Source: DASUXY01 sp036377675 (lineage in GTDB: Bacteria > Bacillota > Bacilli > Bacillales > Amphibacillaceae). From it: a stretch of 17,393 nt of DNA. This document shows positions 15,080-17,393 of the stretch, in pieces. The notes under the pieces are model-generated. The model was not told where the DNA came from. It searched no databases and saw only the letters and a program-made list of their open reading frames with translations. The position numbers were made by a program, and so were the translations under genes. Position 1 is the first letter of the stretch. Each line of letters begins with the position of its first letter. The stretch covers positions 1 through 17,393 of the forward strand of contig DASUXY010000016.1 of assembly GCA_036377675.1 (NCBI GenBank), written 5' to 3'.

Positions 15080-16069
15080 ATGTTTAATGTAAAGATCATT
15101 GGTTCAGGAAAGGCAGTAGGATCCATTGTCAAAAAAAGTTCAGACCTTGAAAAGGAATTATCTTTAGAACTAGGCTGGATAGAAAAAGCCACCGGAATTC
15201 ATTCACGTTTTTACGTTGATTCTCAAAATGGAGAGTCTGCATTGAGTTTAGGAAAGGACGCCGCAGTTAAGGCAATTGAAAATAGCGGATTAGACTATGA
15301 AGATATTGATTGTATTATTGGAGCAAACGGATCACCTCTACAGGCTATTCCATGTGCTGCTAGTTTATATCAACGAGAATTAAAATTGGAAAAATCCGGT
15401 ATACCCTGTTTTGATGTAGACATAACATGTTTTAGCTTTCCCATGGCATTTTTTGTCGCATCAAATTTAATACATAATGGTATTTATGAAAACGTTTTAA
15501 TTATAAGTGCAGATGCTCCAAGTAAAACCTTGGACAATACAACTAAAGAGATTCGAAGTTTATTTGGTGATGGAGCCGCAGCATTCGTTATCGGTCCATC
15601 CAATGGTGAATCTAAAGTTCACAACTTTTTGTTGAGGACATATAGTATGGGAGCTGATTTAACTTGTGTAAAGGGGGGAGGTACCCTTAAACATCCAAAT
15701 TCACCACATACAAAACTAGAAGACAACGTTTTTCAAATGAATGGTCCAAAGGTTTATAAGACAGCAGCAAGATATTTACGATCCTTTTTCAAAATTTTTT
15801 TTGAAAATAGTCATTTACAAAAAAGTGATTTTCAATATATATTACCTCATCAAACATCAAAAAATGGTATAGATATTCTTGAAAGACATGGTTTTGATCG
15901 CAATCAAATAGGTGATCATATTCGTAATCATGGAAATTGTATTGCGGCATCCATCCCTATGCTCTTACATGACTATATATCAACAAATCAAATTGATAGA
16001 GAAGACAATGTACTTATCATAGGAACATCCGCTGGATTATCTATTGGAGCTCTATCTTTTACATACTAA
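15080..16069 (+). CDS. Stand-alone FabH-like ketoacyl-ACP synthase III
   Basis: The product (329 aa, near the 310-330 usual for FabH) is a thiolase-fold KAS III. The catalytic triad is visible: Cys117 in DVDITCFSF, His257 in ILPHQTSKNG, and Asn286 in NHGNCIAASIP. Other family marks are GWIEKATGIHSRF, FGDGAAAFVIG and the C-terminal GTSAGLSIGALSF. Such enzymes condense an acyl-CoA with malonyl-ACP or transfer acyl groups; the Cys context differs from the AACAGF of housekeeping FabH, which suggests a secondary-metabolite or specialised lipid role. The start follows AAAGGAG (15062-15068) at 11 bases. It stands alone, closed by a terminator, and is visibly more AT-rich than most neighbours, hinting at transfer. 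I could not tell the substrate. Confidence 0.85.
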   Translation: MFNVKIIGSGKAVGSIVKKSSDLEKELSLELGWIEKATGIHSRFYVDSQNGESALSLGKDAAVKAIENSGLDYEDIDCIIGANGSPLQAIPCAASLYQRELKLEKSGIPCFDVDITCFSFPMAFFVASNLIHNGIYENVLIISADAPSKTLDNTTKEIRSLFGDGAAAFVIGPSNGESKVHNFLLRTYSMGADLTCVKGGGTLKHPNSPHTKLEDNVFQMNGPKVYKTAARYLRSFFKIFFENSHLQKSDFQYILPHQTSKNGIDILERHGFDRNQIGDHIRNHGNCIAASIPMLLHDYISTNQIDREDNVLIIGTSAGLSIGALSFTY

Positions 16070-16182
16070 TTTTAACGTAGAAGTTTATAGTATCCATTAA
16101 AACTTTTGCAAAGCGTAGGGCTGATGTTCATAAAGGTGGGGCTATGTAATAAATTTATTCTTCACTCTAGATGGCCTATCTC

Positions 16183-16222
16183 AAAAATCCAAAACATTGA
16201 TTTGTCAATGTTTTGGATTTTT
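16183..16222. terminator. Bidirectional terminator between convergent genes
   Basis: An 18-bp perfect stem (16183-16200 with 16205-16222, loop TTTG) has A-rich and T-rich ends, so it can work for the FabH-like gene on the plus strand and for the ABC permease on the minus strand. It lies 113 bases after the FabH-like stop and 61 bases after the permease stop. Confidence 0.9.
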
Positions 16223-16283
16223 GTTTTCGCGTCTTTAACGTACATTTTATCCTTTAGGTCATGTCCATTTCACGTTTATCCAA

Positions 16284-17393
16284 CTAAAGTTGTTTTTTAA
16301 ATTTGAACACTGTCATGATACAAATAATGATTGTGAAAATAAAAAGAATCAATGTTTGTGGCCAAAGTATATTAATCGAAACCCCTTTTAAAAATATTCC
16401 TCTTAAGATCTCTAAATAGTAGGTTAATGGAATAAATCCTCCAAAAGCTTGGATTAAAAATGGCATTGAATCTCTTGGAAAAACAAACCCAGATAAAATT
16501 ACACTAGGCAAAATAACAGCAAATGCCATGTACATCGCTTGTAGCTGATTTTTTGCAATCGTAGAAATCAAAAGTCCCATCGCTAAAGTTGCTACTAGAA
16601 AGAGCAAACTCAATGCTATAAGTAAAAAGATATTTCCCGAAATCTTAACTTCAAACCACTGAACTCCTGTAATAAGAACAAAAGCAAAAGAAAGTAGACC
16701 TATAATGACATAGGGAACAAGTTTTCCAATGATCAACTCTACCGGACGAATTGGAGTCACAATGAGCTGCTCCATCGTCCCATGTTCTTTTTCACGCACA
16801 AGTGCAAATGCAGTTAAAATAAGGATTACTTCTTGCATAACTAAGCCGATTAAAGCAGGGACATTGTAATTTATACTTTCCATGCTTGGATTGTAAAAAA
16901 TATTTGTTTCACCCTTAAGTGGGGATTCGATTGGCATCATTCCCTTTCGTTCCAGAAACTTAGACTGGATGGAAGATGCGTGATTAGATATAAGATTTTG
17001 GCTTCGTGAAAGTGCTTCGCGAGCAACTGCAGGGTCTGATCCGTCTATAACCATCTGAACAGTAGCTGTTTCCGTATACAACTTTTTCGTATAATCTTCA
17101 GGAATAATAAGAGCTGATTTAATTTCCCCTTTATCTAATAAAAATTCTAATTGCTCATAGCTATATGTATAGTTTGTCAAATTAAAATCTTCCTGCTTTG
17201 TCAAAACTTCAATGAGTGCCCGACTTTCCTTCGTTTGTGACTGATCCAAAACAGCCAAATTTATATTTTCAACATCTGTATTCATTGCATAACCAAGTAA
17301 TAATACGAGCATAACAGGAAGGATCAAAGCGATGGCAAGGCTGGCGGGGTCTTTTTGAATTTGCAAAAATTCCTTTTTGACAATGGCATGAAA
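16284..17393 (-). CDS. ABC-2 type transporter permease (5' end outside the window)
   Basis: The visible 369 residues belong to the ABC-2 export permease family of the YhhJ/YbhS kind (usual length about 370-390 aa). The order is an N-terminal helix (ALILPVMLVLLLGYAMN), a large extracytoplasmic domain of about 150 residues, then about five helices, with the family motif FALVREKEHGTMEQLIVTPIRP between the first two of them. The frame stays open to the right edge (reading FHAIVKKEFLQIQKDP), so the true start, probably within a few tens of bases, is not seen; the TTG at 17366 is an internal Leu codon. The partner ATPase and any membrane-fusion protein would lie to the right. The substrate is unknown: a drug, lipid or similar compound. 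Confidence 0.88.
   Translation of the reverse strand, partial: FHAIVKKEFLQIQKDPASLAIALILPVMLVLLLGYAMNTDVENINLAVLDQSQTKESRALIEVLTKQEDFNLTNYTYSYEQLEFLLDKGEIKSALIIPEDYTKKLYTETATVQMVIDGSDPAVAREALSRSQNLISNHASSIQSKFLERKGMMPIESPLKGETNIFYNPSMESINYNVPALIGLVMQEVILILTAFALVREKEHGTMEQLIVTPIRPVELIIGKLVPYVIIGLLSFAFVLITGVQWFEVKISGNIFLLIALSLLFLVATLAMGLLISTIAKNQLQAMYMAFAVILPSVILSGFVFPRDSMPFLIQAFGGFIPLTYYLEILRGIFLKGVSINILWPQTLILFIFTIIICIMTVFKFKKQL

Noticed and set aside
14886..15080. 64-codon frame before the KAS III gene, with a hydrophobic segment and a stop overlapping the KAS III ATG (TAATG)
   Set aside because: The GTG start has no ribosome binding site, the region is very AT-rich so a hydrophobic stretch is expected by chance, and the KAS III gene has its own AAAGGAG site inside it.

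Overview
The window looks like a chromosomal segment of a low-GC Gram-positive bacterium of the Bacillaceae type. The evidence is strong AGGAGG-like ribosome binding sites, TTG and GTG starts, a SAM-I (S-box) riboswitch, a pspA-ydjGHI type envelope-stress operon with a sigma-W-like promoter, and a DUF3231 protein typical of Bacillus relatives. The species cannot be fixed from sequence alone. No rRNA, tRNA, CRISPR array, transposase or phage gene was seen.

Layout. Positions 1-503 hold the possible tail of an upstream gene, a doubtful 58-codon ORF and a promoter region. Positions 504-2471 (+) encode an acetyl-CoA-synthetase-like acyl-CoA ligase whose acetate-selecting Trp is replaced by Gly; it ends in a 22-position hairpin. 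Positions 2796-5324 (-) are an ssuA-ssuC-ssuB type sulfonate ABC importer, transcribed A to C to B, with no adjacent ssuD. Positions 5568-7421 (+) carry a DUF3231 gene and an MFS exporter. Positions 7449-8057 (-) carry a short YitT-type membrane protein.

Positions 8267-12058 (-) form a complete stress operon: a sigma-W-like promoter, then pspA, a perfect 12-bp hairpin, ydjG, ydjH, ydjI and a terminator. A 73-aa membrane protein gene follows at 12298-12519 (-).

Positions 12721-14826 (-) form an S-box-controlled sulfur-scavenging unit: a near-consensus promoter, the SAM riboswitch with its terminator, a decayed AhpD/carboxymuconolactone-decarboxylase-like gene, an intact NtaA/DmoA/SnaA-type FMNH2-dependent monooxygenase gene and a terminator. 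Positions 15080-16069 (+) encode a stand-alone, AT-rich FabH-like ketoacyl synthase with its Cys-His-Asn triad. A bidirectional terminator separates it from an ABC-2 permease (-) that runs off the right edge.

How the genes fit together. Two separate units point to scavenging of organic sulfur: the Ssu-type importer and the flavin monooxygenase that is expressed when S-adenosylmethionine is low. The importer has no visible S-box. PspA and YdjGHI form a membrane-protection system. The most interesting points are the decayed gene inside the S-box operon, the Trp-to-Gly change in the acyl-CoA synthetase, the orphan KAS III, and the hairpin between pspA and ydjG.
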